This document shows positions 13,088-23,600 of a stretch of DNA of 64,000 nucleotides, piece by piece. Under the pieces are notes generated by a model that did no database searches, was not told the origin of the DNA, and saw only the letters and a program-made list of their open reading frames with translations. The position numbers and the translations under genes are program-made. The stretch comes from Trichobilharzia regenti (taxonomy: Eukaryota; Platyhelminthes; Trematoda; Strigeidida; Schistosomatidae), in contig OX235262.1 of the NCBI GenBank assembly GCA_944472135.2, positions 38,863,804 through 38,927,803 of the forward strand, in the 5' to 3' direction. Position 1 is the first letter of the stretch. Each line of letters starts with the position of its first letter.

Positions 13088-13361
13088 TCAGGATTTCATC
13101 ATGAGCTGACATTAGTTAGAAAACCATTGGTAAACCTGGAGTACTGGACAGCTGTTTCGTCCCAGTGGCTTAATGGTATACGAGCTCGCCTTGTAACCGG
13201 AAGGTCCTGGGTTCGAATCCCGGTGGGTGCGTACTGCTGAAGAGTCCCAAACTAGGACGAAACAGCTGTCCAGTACTCCCAGGTTTTCCAATGGTTCTCT
13301 AACTAATGTCAGCTCATGATGAAATCCTGAAATCAATCAAATCCCTACAAACCAACACTTG
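13088..13361 (+). mobile_element. tRNA-Thr-headed SINE with hammerhead-derived inverted arms
   Basis: A central tRNA-like segment (13162-13231) has a box A match TGGCTTAATGG, an anticodon-loop-like CTTGTAA (TGT, Thr) and a perfect box B GGTTCGAATCC, so pol III transcription is expected. It is flanked by ~70-bp inverted arms: 13091-13161 is the near-perfect reverse complement of 13255-13326 (GGATTTCATCATGAGCTGAC against GTCAGCTCATGATGAAATCC at the tips). The right arm contains the 3' half of a hammerhead ribozyme, the left arm its antisense. The element is 274 bp and ends without a poly-A tail. Related copies lie at 3.6, 15.7, 18.8, 23.4, 29.8, 33.1, 35.5, 38.3 and 48.4 kb. Confidence 0.85.
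13231..13276 (+). ncRNA. type I hammerhead ribozyme, consensus core
   Basis: Stem I is GTACTG (13231-13236) paired with CAGTAC (13271-13276), 6 of 6 bp. The core is CTGAAGA (13237-13243), which fits the CUGANGA rule, followed by GAAA (13259-13262). Stem II is GTCC/GGAC (13244-13247 with 13255-13258) closing the loop CAAACTA. Stem III is the self-complementary ACAGCTGT (13262-13269) with almost no loop, and the cleavage triplet is GTC ending at 13270. The minimal palindromic stem III is the design known from schistosome Sm-alpha hammerheads, where weak monomers act better as dimers. All invariant core bases are present. Activity is inferred. Confidence 0.8.
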
Positions 13362-14228
13362 AATCTCATGATTGTTGTAATATTGATGGTACCATGATAG
13401 AGAGTAAGTCAAGTGTTTCTTATCTTGGAATTAGTTTCTCTTCAAACCTTTGCTGGTCGTCCCATATCCTTATAGTTTCTAAGAAAGTTTTCCGTCTGAC
13501 TTATTACATAAAGAAGTTGAGACACTCAGGTATAACCCAATCTCTTCTCATACAATTTATTAATTCATGTGTTTTGCCCATCATTCTTTATTGTTCTCCA
13601 TTATTCTTCCCTGGGCTACTCAAGAAAGACCATATAATACTACGAAGAACATTGAGGGCTGTAAGTAGGGTCAGCGCTATCCCTTTCACTCAACTAAATG
13701 ACACTGTTGTCAATAGGCATATGAATTCTTGTAAACACTTAGCTAAAGTTATCTTTTCTGATAGTGAACATCCTCTTTTTTCACAATTGTTACCTTGTAT
13801 CTCTTCGGGTAAGACCAGAAGAAATTTTATAAACATTTATGCTCGTACTACAAAATATAAAAATTCGACCGTTCCATATTTGGTACGAGTATTGTGTGAA
13901 GAGACAAATATCAGAAAAGAACTTTTACAACTTTTGAATCAATAACTAATCTATAAAATGTAATGATGCATATTATTATGCATGTGTTATTTGTTATATT
14001 ATTTATTTATTATTCACTATGACCTAGAAATGGTGTGATTTTGTTGGGTTTTTTTTTAATTTTTAATTTTTTTGTTTTGTTTTTTCCTATTAACTATCAA
14101 TATTTTAACATTTTATACATTTATATAATTATAAACAGAGCTAAACCATTGCAATATGTAAAAGAAACGCTGAAAATTCCATGCTGTAAATTGTTATTGT
14201 TGTGGAATAAAGTGATTATTATTATTTG

Positions 14229-14549
14229 ATATTATATAGGCTTTCTTAAGGTAAAATTTTCATAAAAGCTGTCATTCTCCTTGAAATAGCACTAATCTTC
14301 GTCAGTAACTAGGAAGACATGCCATTTTCCAGTGCGACAGCGGCAATTTTGCTAAATCTTTATTAGGATTTTGACTTTGTAGGGATTTGACTAAGTGTAG
14401 TGTAGATTTAGTCGTGGACAGATAGTAGCTGGACAAACGTAAAAAAACACTAAAGATCACTGAAAAGCTGTTTCGTCTCATTCCAGCACTCTTCAATCAT
14501 ACCTACCCACAACATTTTTTAAACACTGATGACTCTTTTTTTATTTATG
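14229..14549. other. no gene seen
   Basis: Sequence between the LINE tail and the SINE; no features. Confidence 0.4.
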
Positions 14550-14745
14550 TTTTATTTTTGATTACAGCTTGATTCCAAACTGTATTTTTGGTACAGGTAT
14601 GGAATTTTCAGCATGGATATCAGTAGCCCAAATTTCGCAGGCCGACCATAGATACCAGGTGCGCCGGCAGCGGATCGAATCTCAGACCATGTGTATGGTC
14701 GATGAGCGTCCTAACCACTGTGCCACCGACGGCAAAAAAGGCTTT
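14550..14745 (-). mobile_element. tRNA-Gly-headed SINE, tail type II
   Basis: On minus, the tRNA-like head (GGTGGCACAGTGGTTAGGAC, box B within GAGATTCGATCC) at about 14742-14665 is followed by GGCCTGCGAAATTTGGGC, then ATCCATGCTGAAAATTCCAT and the tail GTACCAAAAATACAG / GGAATCAAGCTGTAATCAAAAATA. The same head and tail order is at 21598, 30018 and 36285. Confidence 0.78.
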
Positions 14746-15419
14746 CAGAATTTCGTGGGTTTTTGTCAGTTCGTAGTGGTGCTTGACAGTTGCTTAAACC
14801 ACAGTCCATCACGTGCATGCATTTCTTACATCAAGCTACAACCTCTTGAGTCACCAGATTTTAGTGTGAGAAAAAATACTCACAGTTAACATTCAGATGT
14901 TCACCTTATATGGCAAGGTGATTGAAGCTTAAAAATGTAAGCTGTTAGGGATACAACTAAATGGTGTTCGTCATGCTCTCCGATTTCCTTGAAACAAATA
15001 CAACCTATATGTGCAGATGGTCAAAACTTCTATCTACCTCCAATGATTCTTCAACTTATATCTATTTTTGGTAATAACTACTCTGAAACATTCTTTTAAA
15101 TCAGAAACAATTACCACTTTTCACTTCTACAGTACTTTTGTGTTGCTGAATTTCGGAAAACCTTTGAAAACATTATAGAAAAATTCTTACCTTTTCATGA
15201 GTGAAAGGATTCTGCGATTCATTGATTATTACTGCAGATGTGCAGCTCACAGACCTGGTATATTCTAGTCAAATATAATTATCTGCGACATGATGCATAT
15301 ATAGCCGTAGGGTTATACTTAGCATGTTATATATTTCACAAAGTTAAAGAACATAGCTAGTTTAAAATTGACGCAACACTGATTGAAAACAATATCTAGG
15401 ACCAGACCCAATAGCCATT
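14746..15419. other. no gene seen
   Basis: Nothing recognised. Confidence 0.4.
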
Positions 15420-15905
15420 ATATGAATTCGAAATTCTACCAATTAGTGATTTCAGGGTGAAAACCAGTCAGCGTCGATAAGTATTTGCTGTGACTTCCTA
15501 CACAGTGAACCTTACTGATCATGACCGCTCATTAGAACTCCAGACAACTTTATACTATAGTCAGTCCCTAGCAAACATCAGAGGACTGCCGTCAAATACT
15601 CTGTTATGACACTAACCAGTGATCTCATTCAAATCACAAATTGGTAAAGGTAAGAACCCATAGACCATTTAATGGGATCCCATTGACTGAATGGTATACG
15701 AGCTTGCCTTGTAACTAGAAGGTTTAGGGTTTGAACTCCAGTGGTGGCGTACTGCCGGTTAGTTTCAAACATGAGATGAAACAGCTGTCCAGAACTCCTT
15801 GGTTTTCAGTGGTTCTAATGGATTCTAACTAACTGGTTCTCTAACTGATATCAATTCGTGGTCTAAACTGAAACAAATAGAATCCCTACAACCTAACTCT
15901 TACAA
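15420..15905 (+). mobile_element. hammerhead SINE copy (15660-15905) with the dispersed repeat upstream
   Basis: The tRNA-like part CCCATTGACTGAATGGTATACGAGC...CTTGTAAC at 15676-15720 and box B-like GGGTTTGAACTCC are followed by a damaged hammerhead (CGTACTGCCGGTTAG, GATGAAACAGCTGTCCAGAAC) and the arm CTAACTGATATCAATTCGTGG. Upstream, 15440-15620 matches the repeat at 3700-3850 and 48180-48360. The core is broken, so no ribozyme is expected. Confidence 0.72.
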
Positions 15906-17006
15906 AACATTCTGAATTCTTGAAATATGGTAATACTGAGTACATGATGGAATTCTTAGAAAGGACGCACTCTAGACAACGAGAAGCTAACAGATGTCAG
16001 AATACACGTAATTTATGAAACAGCAAAGGAAGTCATTAAGCAATTTCTTAGCTTTAACCGTTATTTCAAAGAAAACAAACAGACTCTCAAAACCTTATGA
16101 TTTCCCCAAAAAATAAAAATTTGAAAACGTTTTCTTAAATAAGTGAAGCAACTTTTAATAAGGTTATTTTTGTGAGAAACACAATGTAATACTTTTGCCA
16201 CAGAAATAAAATAGTGAGCTTTGAAATCAATCGAGATAATAATTCAGATGAAAGAAAGACCGAAGTAAACCGAATACAGAAACAAGGGCAAAAATGACAA
16301 ATATGTCAGTAAGAAGAAGAGAAAACTCAATCTAGCCTGAATACAAGACGCAAGTTCAACGGAAATGTTTTATAAGTTCAGATAGTCATGATGTGCATAG
16401 AAATGACAACAATTAATTTAAGAGTATCACAAAAGCCGGAACAAATGGAAGGACTGAAAAGTTGTGATAATCAAAAGTCAAAACTCCAAACTTACTAAAA
16501 TGGATGCAAACACTGGATCAAACAAAGAAAACGGGGGTTATAACACTGCTTTAGACATTTGAAAAATCGCCTATGAATAGACACGAAAAATATATTGAAT
16601 TCAATATCTTTTGAAATAGAACTGTGTAGAAAGACTACAGCAACTTGGAAATCTTTGTTGTAAGTGTTTAAACATAATCCACAAATAATTCTAAATACGG
16701 TATTTATCATTTGGAAAATACTTTATTTAAAAATTTCTATAATAATAACAAGACTAGGCCTGATATGATTTAATTGTGTACAAAATATAATTTCATCTTT
16801 CGCTGCTGGATTCGCATATATACGAGTAAACCTTATTCTTGTTCACTTCGAACTAAGTCTTGCATTCAGAAATGGAAACGGAAAGCTGAACTGCTGCAAA
16901 ATGCAGAACAAAAGCCTCAAAAGAATAACTGCTGACTGATGAATGAAACCCTTTTTGTTAAATTGGCTTTAATTTTGAAAAACAAAGTGTAATTAACTGA
17001 AGTAAA
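15906..17006. other. no gene seen
   Basis: A-rich on plus; no exon or repeat identified. Confidence 0.4.
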
Positions 17007-17400
17007 TTGATGGATGGTGAGTGGCGGTAGAATCAAAATATGTGCGTTTCCTCCTAACGGAGAGTCGTCATCTGAGTGTACCTGTGAGTGAGGGTTTTCT
17101 ACCCGGACTCGAAACCCGTGCCTGTAGTTTAAGACGCCTATCGTGGCCTTAGAGGTCTAGTGAAAAGCACTGTAGCATTTGAAACTGGGCTGGAGCCTCG
17201 GTGGGAACACCATCACTCACTGAGAAATACAGGCATATCCAATTAGCTGATGGGCCCCAAACAGGACAAAATGCACGTATTGGATTCCACTGCTAGTCAC
17301 CACCCACCAACTGACTTCAAGTTACATGACCAGACATCGTCGAAGCATTTGCACTAGGAGTCAGTAGGTCACCGAGCACTTCGGTGCACTCAGTCAACGC
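17007..17400 (+). mobile_element. Sm-alpha-like SINE
   Basis: The segment CCTGTGAGTGAGGG...CATCACTCACTGAG and the 3' part TTGGATTCCACTGCTAGTCACC match the Sm-alpha family layout. A plus-strand hammerhead remnant at 17255-17305 has GCTGATGGGCCCC..AGGACAAAAT, with the GAAA box altered to AAAA and extra bases before the core. An antisense hammerhead remnant lies at 17040-17090 (minus: CAGATGACGACTC, GGAAACGCAC). A box B-like GGTTTCGAGTCCGGG is on minus near 17120. Both ribozymes look dead. Confidence 0.75.
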
Positions 17401-18742
17401 AAAAATCTAAATTAAATAAAGTGTAATTACGTCCAGGTTAACAACTAGTTGTTGTAGCTGATCCAGTAAAGCACTGAGTTGGTAACTCACAAAGTAGTTA
17501 CAATAACCAAGGTTTTCATATGAAATTTATCCCTCCTCCCTCTAGATTTCAGACTAAGCCTGTTCTAGATAATCCAACAAACAGTTATAATAATTGCATC
17601 TCATATTCCGCCACCAATCAACATCACTCAGAGTAAAAATGAAAACGGATAACACCAGAGAGCTTTTTCATCCTAGCTGGAGCTCTTCAGGAGTGCATAC
17701 AGGTATTATCAGAAGTCACTTAAACCGAAACTTCATGGTTCTGAGTCTAGCATGATTTTCAATCAGCCAATATTTGAAATGAAGATACCCATCCAAGTGA
17801 TTTACTTTTTGTGACATTCAACAATCTGAACACCGCCTGCTTTCAGTATGACTAGAACAATCAACTTGAAACTAAAAGGAGGATTATGGCCAATTCTCAG
17901 AACATTTATTCGCTTTCCTCACATGCACTCTGCTTTCAGATATCTAGAAAACGTGGAGATGAATAGTTTTGAGATTTTGCCGTAATACAGTTGCTGTTAA
18001 CCGTTTTCAAAATGAATGATAGTGAGATGTGCTATGACGTGTGTTAAGAATAATATGTCTTATCTTTCTTAGGAATGTAAAACCTAAGAATCGTGACCAA
18101 GTGATGTCTCATGTTAGTTTTTTGTTTAATTTGGGTTTAAGTGATGCAGCTGTACTAACTGACTGATACTTCGAAAACAATTGATGACTCATAGTTTTAC
18201 TGAGACTCTGATATTACCATAGTTCAATCTGTTGAGTTTTCACAAGGTAAGAAATTGTAGAGAAAGACTTCAACTCTTATAAAATCAAGATAGTATTATC
18301 TGATGTCTGAGAGAAACAGTGAAGACGTTCTAAGACCCCCTTTGTCAACCTACAAAGTGGGTAAACTGTTGGCCCCGAGTTCGAAAATTTTTGCATATTA
18401 TGCAGCTAAACTAGGAGTCATTTATGACACTAACAACTTTGTAGTTAATTTCACGTACAAGAAATCCTAGGCAGCATGTTCAGTTGCCAGAGCAAATGCA
18501 ATCTTCGCCTATTTAGTCGGGATTCAAGAAGAAATAATAGCAGGCATAAAACTCACTCCTTCTGAAAACGGTGTTACAGTTCTCCTGGGTTTAATGACGC
18601 ATTTGTTAAGTGATCTGTGTAAATTTATAATAATGAAAAAACGCTGGATTCAAGAGAATCAGTCAAGTTTCCCACAATATTTGGTGGCCGAATAAATTGT
18701 ATTTTAAAATATTGGTTTGTAATGATTTGAATGACTGGTTAC
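17401..18742. other. no gene seen
   Basis: 18340-18600 has slightly higher GC but no sustained frame. Confidence 0.35.
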
Positions 18743-18960
18743 AGGATTTCATCATGAGCTGAAAACAGTTAGAGAATCGTTGAAAAACCTGCAGGGAGAA
18801 TTGCATAGCTCTTTCGTCCTAGTTTGTTGGCTCTTTGTCAGTACATGCCCACCGCCAGGGTTCGAACCCAGGACATTCTGGTTACAAGGCGAGCTCACAG
18901 ACCATTATGCCACTAGGACTCAATCGAATGGCCAGCCCATGAATTCCAGCTTCTGCCGAT
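18743..18960 (-). mobile_element. hammerhead SINE copy, minus orientation
   Basis: It starts with the arm tip GGATTTCATCATGAGCTGA at 18743, then (plus) CTTTCGTCCTAGTTTGTTGGCTCTTTGTCAGTAC, the antisense of a hammerhead, then a well-kept tRNA-like head on minus: box B GGGTTCGAACCCTGG at 18854-18868 and the loop CTTGTAA near 18886. The ribozyme core on minus reads ACAAAGA, so it is inactive. Confidence 0.75.
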
Positions 18961-20617
18961 TCACGTCTTTTAGCTGCAAATCTCATGACAGTCATATTCT
19001 GTAGATGATCATTTCTTCCGTCTTATCAGTTGCTACTGTCTATATAAATATACTGATATAGTTACGTGGATACTAAGCAATAGGAACGTAGAAACAAAGA
19101 ATGGAAACAATTGGAGAAGAACTTCAGGTGCTTTGAGACTAAAACACGCAAATTTCATTCAGCCTTAATATCTAATATTTACTTTTTCATTGCTAAAATT
19201 TTTTTAAAAGTGTAACAAATACACATTAATTCTATTATCTCTTTATTTAATTGACTTAAGCAAACTAATGGTCTCCTCTATTTTGCCATTTGAAATTAAC
19301 ATGTCCACATTATCTTCTGAATAGGAAAACTTGAATCTTTAATCATTTGATCAGAATTAACTATAAACGCCTCTTGTAGCATGTTTTATTTATCTTTAAA
19401 GTGTAATAGAGAAGTCACTTTAGCTGATGGTCATATAGCAGTTTACAACAAACAAGTTATTTCCTTAACTTCTAGTTGGCCGGATATAATTATTCCAGTA
19501 TAGCATAAATACTGTAGAGATTAACTTACAAAATCTTGTTCTCAAGAATCATTCATATTTTGAACAGTTCCTGAAAAACCTGTTTAAAATATCAGGAACC
19601 ATAAAAGCTTTTCTGTTTAATATAAATTAAATTTCGTAAAATCTTCCACTTGAGGACTTCAATGACAATCAATCAAACACCTCTAACTGCTGATAAAGAT
19701 GACGAGCATAATTTCACTAAAAATTCTGCTGTGATCAACACCATCTTGCAGACAGGTGTTCCGTATTATTTTAAAACACCTTCACTGGTTGAGACCATTG
19801 ATTATGCTTTATAAACGTAGGAAGATAGCTGATACAATCAATATGAATATAAATTATGATACGAGTTGCTCAAATGTCAGCCGTTCACTCATAATGCTCA
19901 ATTAATCGGTTGAAATTATTGTTTAAATACCAGTTTCTTAGAGTTTATTATCGATAGGTCAGAAATTGTAAGATTTTATCTCAGTCTCTTATCACTTTAC
20001 ATAAAGTAAATGTAATAAAATGGTTACACAGTTTAATCAGACATTCCCAAAGGTAATTGCAACAGTAGCCGAGAAATATTAGGCAGAAGACGCTGAAATT
20101 CAAAGTTTATCACTAATAATCACAAGTAGAGAAGAAAATAGCATTAAATGCTAGTGCTTAAATGTTAATGAATTCTCTCCAAGACCTGTTACGCTTGAAT
20201 GCATCCACTTTAATTTTGGTAAAGTAGAGCTGCTTTTAAAGGCCATAACTCGAGTATAAATCCTTGTGTGGCAAAATGCGTTACTTTATTGTCGCGTTCT
20301 TTATATTTAGGACTAGTCAGTATTAGTAACATACTTAGTAGTCTAGTTTTGCAACAATTGCCAAAGTCATTCTAATAGGTATATAACGTTGGTAGTTGGT
20401 TAAGTTGTGAATAACCTGTGATATGAAATGTTTGGAATTCTTAGGCACAAAGTAAAAATTGACTTAGGTTTTATGCGACGTGTTACAACTTAAGAAGACC
20501 TCTATGTAAACTTAATGAACTCTGCGTAGACTCCTCGTCTCACTCCTAAATTCATGAAGTTGATCAATGAGTAAGATCCACTGAATCAGTACACGTTTTC
20601 AAGGTTGTGTGTTTTAA
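18961..20617. other. no gene seen
   Basis: AT-rich, nothing recognised. Confidence 0.4.
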
Positions 20618-20775
20618 TTCCATATTAGTTTGTTTATTAGATGTATCACACAGCGAAACAGTATTATTTATTGAATAATACTATTTCACTTTGTAATACA
20701 TCTAATAAACAAACTAATGTGGAATTGCTTACTACCACAGGGCCCAAGGTTTACACACACATTTATGTATTTCTT
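20618..20775. repeat. PLE-derived palindrome: two inverted pseudo-LTR ends with no coding core
   Basis: TTCCATATTAGTTTGTTTA at 20619 is the reverse complement of the block ending at 20728; the two arms meet around TTTATTGAATAA at about 20668-20679. The same arm sequence flanks the PLE at 25816-27529, and the continuation at 20730-20770 (CCACAGGGCCCAAGGTTTACACA) matches that element's outer end at 27500-27522. So this is the same family with the RT and GIY-YIG part missing. Confidence 0.75.
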
Positions 20776-20795
20776 AATGATAGGATTTTCAAATG

Positions 20796-21365
20796 TAGCA
20801 GCAAAGTGAGTCAGGGTCGACTTCAGCAGGTTTGGCAGGAGAAACCTGGACTTTATCCTATTCCTTTATTGTTACAGGGTTATTAAAATTATTCAGGGGA
20901 TGGAGTTGGACGGAAATGAATGTGAAATGGATACTCTTTGACTTTTTACTTTGGTGAGGGATCTGTTCGTAAATCAGGTAAAATTTGCCTGACTTTCAAG
21001 GATGCAATATCATTGATAGGTGAAGCTATATGTAATGCAGATTATTTGTAGCTCAGGTGGATCATTCTGATGTAGTTCTGTTTTCTGAGCTAGATGGTCT
21101 ACTTGCGAAGCCTTCACTGCCTTACCAGGCAACATCTTCAGCGCATACTTCAGTTGGAAGTGGGCTTTCAAACAGATTAAAGCTTTTGACAGACAAGAGA
21201 AGACAGTCACGTTCAAGGTCACCAGGAGTTCATTTCAAATTGAAGTATGCGTTGCCTAGTAAGGTGATCAAAAGCTTCTCAAGTGAGGCATCCTTCTCAA
21301 AGAAGCTACGTATGTTTGAAAAAAAAGTTCCGTCGAATGGGCAAATTATTACAAAAACATTATGA
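20796..21365 (+). pseudogene. candidate broken protein-coding exons (unrecognised)
   Basis: Three coding-like stretches follow each other. First, KVSQGRLQQVWQEKPGLYPIP at about 20802-20864 in one frame. Second, GMELDGNECEMDTL, TGA at 20939, then LFTLVRDLFVNQ ending at 20977 in another. Third, 21057-21365: VDHSDVVLFSELDGLLAKPS, KRRQSRSRSPGVHF, ALPSKVIKSF to TGA. Between the last two, 20978-21056 looks like a 79-nt intron (CAG|GTAAAAT ... TAGCTCAG|GTG), phase 0 on both sides, the size of short schistosome introns. GC is higher than in the surroundings. AATAAA overlaps the stop at 21365. The in-frame TGA and a frame change upstream suggest a pseudogene or missed splicing. I recognise no family. 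Confidence 0.35.
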
Positions 21366-21597
21366 ATAAAATGAAGCAGAAAAACTGTTTTTAAAATCCC
21401 TCCTGAACAGTCTTATTACAATATTTATTTTTAATTGAAAGTCTCAGGTAACGTCTAGTTATTATTCATTTTCCATTGGACTGTATAACATTATTTCAGC
21501 ATTTGTATATTACATGCTGATTCGATCCTTATTATTTGTCTTTGTCCTTGTTTAATCACTTATTTTTTAAAGCCTCTCTTTGCGATTGCTTTTTATT

Positions 21598-21795
21598 TTA
21601 ATTTTATTTATTTTTGATTACAGCTTGATTCCACACTGTATTTTTGGTACAAGTATGGAATTTTCAGCATGGATATCGGTAGCCAAAATTTTTCAGGCCG
21701 ACCATAGATATTAAGTGTGCGTCGGCAGGGGATTGAATCTAGGACCATGTGCATGGTCGGCGAGAGTCCTAACCACTGTCCAACCGACGCACGGT
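21598..21795 (-). mobile_element. tRNA-Gly-headed SINE, tail type II
   Basis: Same order as the copy at 14550. On plus: TTTTTGATTACAGCTTGATT, CATGGATATCGGTAGCC, GTCGGCAGGGGATTGAATC, then GGCGAGAGTCCTAACCACTG and CGACGCA at the end. The head is at the right, so the element is in minus orientation. The acceptor-stem bases GCGTCGG/CCGACGC are partly kept. Confidence 0.78.
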
Positions 21796-23370
21796 ACTTT
21801 GATGAGTTATTGTGCGATGTAACTTTGTTTGAGCGAATCCAGGTCATCCTAACGTTGGATTGTCTTCGCGTAACACTAGTGTGTAATTCTTGTGGAGAGA
21901 GTCTTGATGCCACCTTGCTGGGAATATTCTACTTGATTTCAGAGTACTTATTATAGCTGAATTTTGGTTGCCTGAGTTTATTCTTTAATGCTTGGTTTGT
22001 ACTCAGATAGATACTTTGCCTTAATAGCTGCCTAAGTGCATTGTTGAGGTGATTTTGTGATCGTGCTTTTCTCAAGAAAGTTTAAGACAGCTTTACACTA
22101 GGAGGGAAGAATCGGTTCTCTGCGTTTAAGCCACAACGAGTAAATTTTGGCTGCTACATTAAAGATTCGAATTTTTATAAAGACACTTAAACTAATTTGT
22201 TACACTATATGGGATTTAATTGATTTCAGTGTGAATTTCATCAAAAGACGATATTAGTAATAAAAAAGACAGAAAAGCTGGCTTCAATGTGTTCCAGCAC
22301 CCTAAAGAATTCAGGATCCGTGATCCAACAGATAGTAACTCAGCGTATGTATGAAAACAAGCTCAACTCGAGAACTTACAGTGTTGTTGTTAAGTAGTTT
22401 ACAGTAAATTGAAATAAGTTAGTGTTGTTCACCAGCACATTATCTATACATTGCTAATATTAACTTGCTTCAAAGCCCGTCCTACCTTGATGAGAGCTAT
22501 CCGCAAGCCAAAATTGTATACAGCAATTTACATCAAGATTCACGTCCCAAATCACGGTCATGAGAAAAACAATAACAAAACTCAACCTTGAGAAAATCAC
22601 CAGCCAACCATAGCGGAGTTAAAGTGTAGAGGTAGGATTCACAGATAAATGACTTGATTTCTGAGAAACAGCTACAAACAGATAACAGAATAACCTTTAG
22701 CAAGAAGATAACCAATCAGAAGAGATTGCTTCTCTGCTAACAATAACGCTGATAATAATGCACATGATAATCTATGTATAACTCTTGATTTTCTCAATGA
22801 ATGATCTGTTACCTTGCCCTTGTCTTCTGTCGTTACACTACTACTGATATACTAACCACAACAAACATTCATTTGTTCAGTTTTTGTTCACCTATTCAGT
22901 AGAAATAATTTTATACAATTTTTCAAACAACCGAATAATAATTAATTCCAAAAAATAGAATTACTTTTATTATTAGACATGTAGTAAAACAGATTTGTAT
23001 TGTTAAAATCCATTAATTAACTGATTAATTATAGAATGGATTAATGTGATTACATTTCTAGTGAGTTTATGCTCAGATTTCAACCTCTTCTTTTTGTTCT
23101 ACGCAGGCAGTACTCATGTAAGCTGACCTAATTTATCCATATTGAATAGTTGAAAAAAATAGAAAAGTAATGTCATTAAGAGGAGTTTCCGTGTATTTAT
23201 ACAGATGAAGGAATTTACAACAACACTTGATACATGATAGTGTTGTTTGATATTGCAGAATTGTGATATTTTCTTCATAAAAGCTGTGACCAATAGGATA
23301 CAGCAGGTTGAAGGTGAGGCAGTAACTAATCGAAGAAGACATTGCGCAGTGTCACGAATTGGTAGAAGTT
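21796..23370. other. no gene seen
   Basis: Nothing recognised; short chance frames only. Confidence 0.4.
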
Positions 23371-23600
23371 AAAATCCATGGGCTGGCCGTTGGATCGGGT
23401 CCCAGTGACTTAATGGTCTAAAAGCTCGCTAGCCTCGTGACCAGAAGGTTCTGGGTTCGTACCCTGGCGATAGGTGCGCACTGATGGAGAGTCCCAAACT
23501 AGGGCGAAACAGCTGTCCAGTGGTCCTCTAACTGATGTCAGCTTATGATGAAATCCTTAAACCAATCAAACAAATAAAATCCCAACAAAAATCAAAACTC
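23371..23600 (+). mobile_element. hammerhead SINE copy
   Basis: The tRNA-like head CCCAGTGACTTAATGGTCTAAAAGC (23401-23425) and box B GGGTTCGTACCC are followed by GCACTGATGGAGAGTCCC..GGGCGAAACAGCTGTCCAGTGG at 23478-23524 and the arm CTGATGTCAGCTTATGATGAAATCC. Stem I (GCACTG/CAGTGG) survives in part, but the core ATGGAGA has lost two invariant bases. The left arm is missing. Confidence 0.75.

Larger units (their letters stand above)
13076..13373 (+). repeat. 12-bp target-site duplication flanking the hammerhead SINE
   Basis: AATCTCATGATT occurs at 13076-13087 and 13362-13373, exactly bounding the inserted element. The duplicated bases are LINE coding sequence (codons for QSHD), so the direction of nesting is certain: the SINE went into the LINE. 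Confidence 0.9.
11404..13945 (+). pseudogene. endonuclease-reverse transcriptase ORF2 of the CR1/jockey-like LINE (frameshifted)
   Basis: The APE-type endonuclease C-terminus (SIVCGDFNLCDHSF, LDLVFINDRDVYE, LNSDHCIIRI) is in the frame of 11404. The RT starts in the frame of 11835: LNPTHSLGPDGVPSILLQK, DWKEIKVVPVQK, RPVAITSPFLKTMEKLL, QFAYKCGRSTLDAAI. It shifts near 12635 to give DYTAAFDSVPRTLL and ESGVPQGAVLSPFLFS. Another shift near 12855 gives IKYADDLTVSVP, the catalytic YADD box. After the SINE, 13394-13945 gives VSYLGISFSSNLCWSSHI and the C-terminal region. The upstream frame ends at 11904, so there are at least three frame changes plus the SINE. 5' truncation removes ORF1 and most of the endonuclease. 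The gene would nick DNA and copy its own RNA; this copy cannot. Confidence 0.82.
11404..14228 (+). mobile_element. CR1/jockey-like LINE, 5'-truncated, interrupted by a SINE
   Basis: The element enters within its endonuclease domain (CGDFN near 11470, SDHCII near 11625), runs through a reverse transcriptase and a C-terminal domain to a stop at 13945, then a 3' UTR ending in an (ATT)n tail at about 14213-14228. A SINE sits at 13088-13361. Removing the SINE and one copy of its target duplication leaves the LINE frame continuous across the site, so the LINE still looked intact there when hit. CR1 versus jockey clade is not resolved. Confidence 0.82.

Noticed and set aside
13162..13231. Possible tRNA-Thr gene
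   Set aside because: It has box A and box B, but lies inside a SINE bounded by target duplications, with related degraded copies across the window and no mature acceptor pairing.
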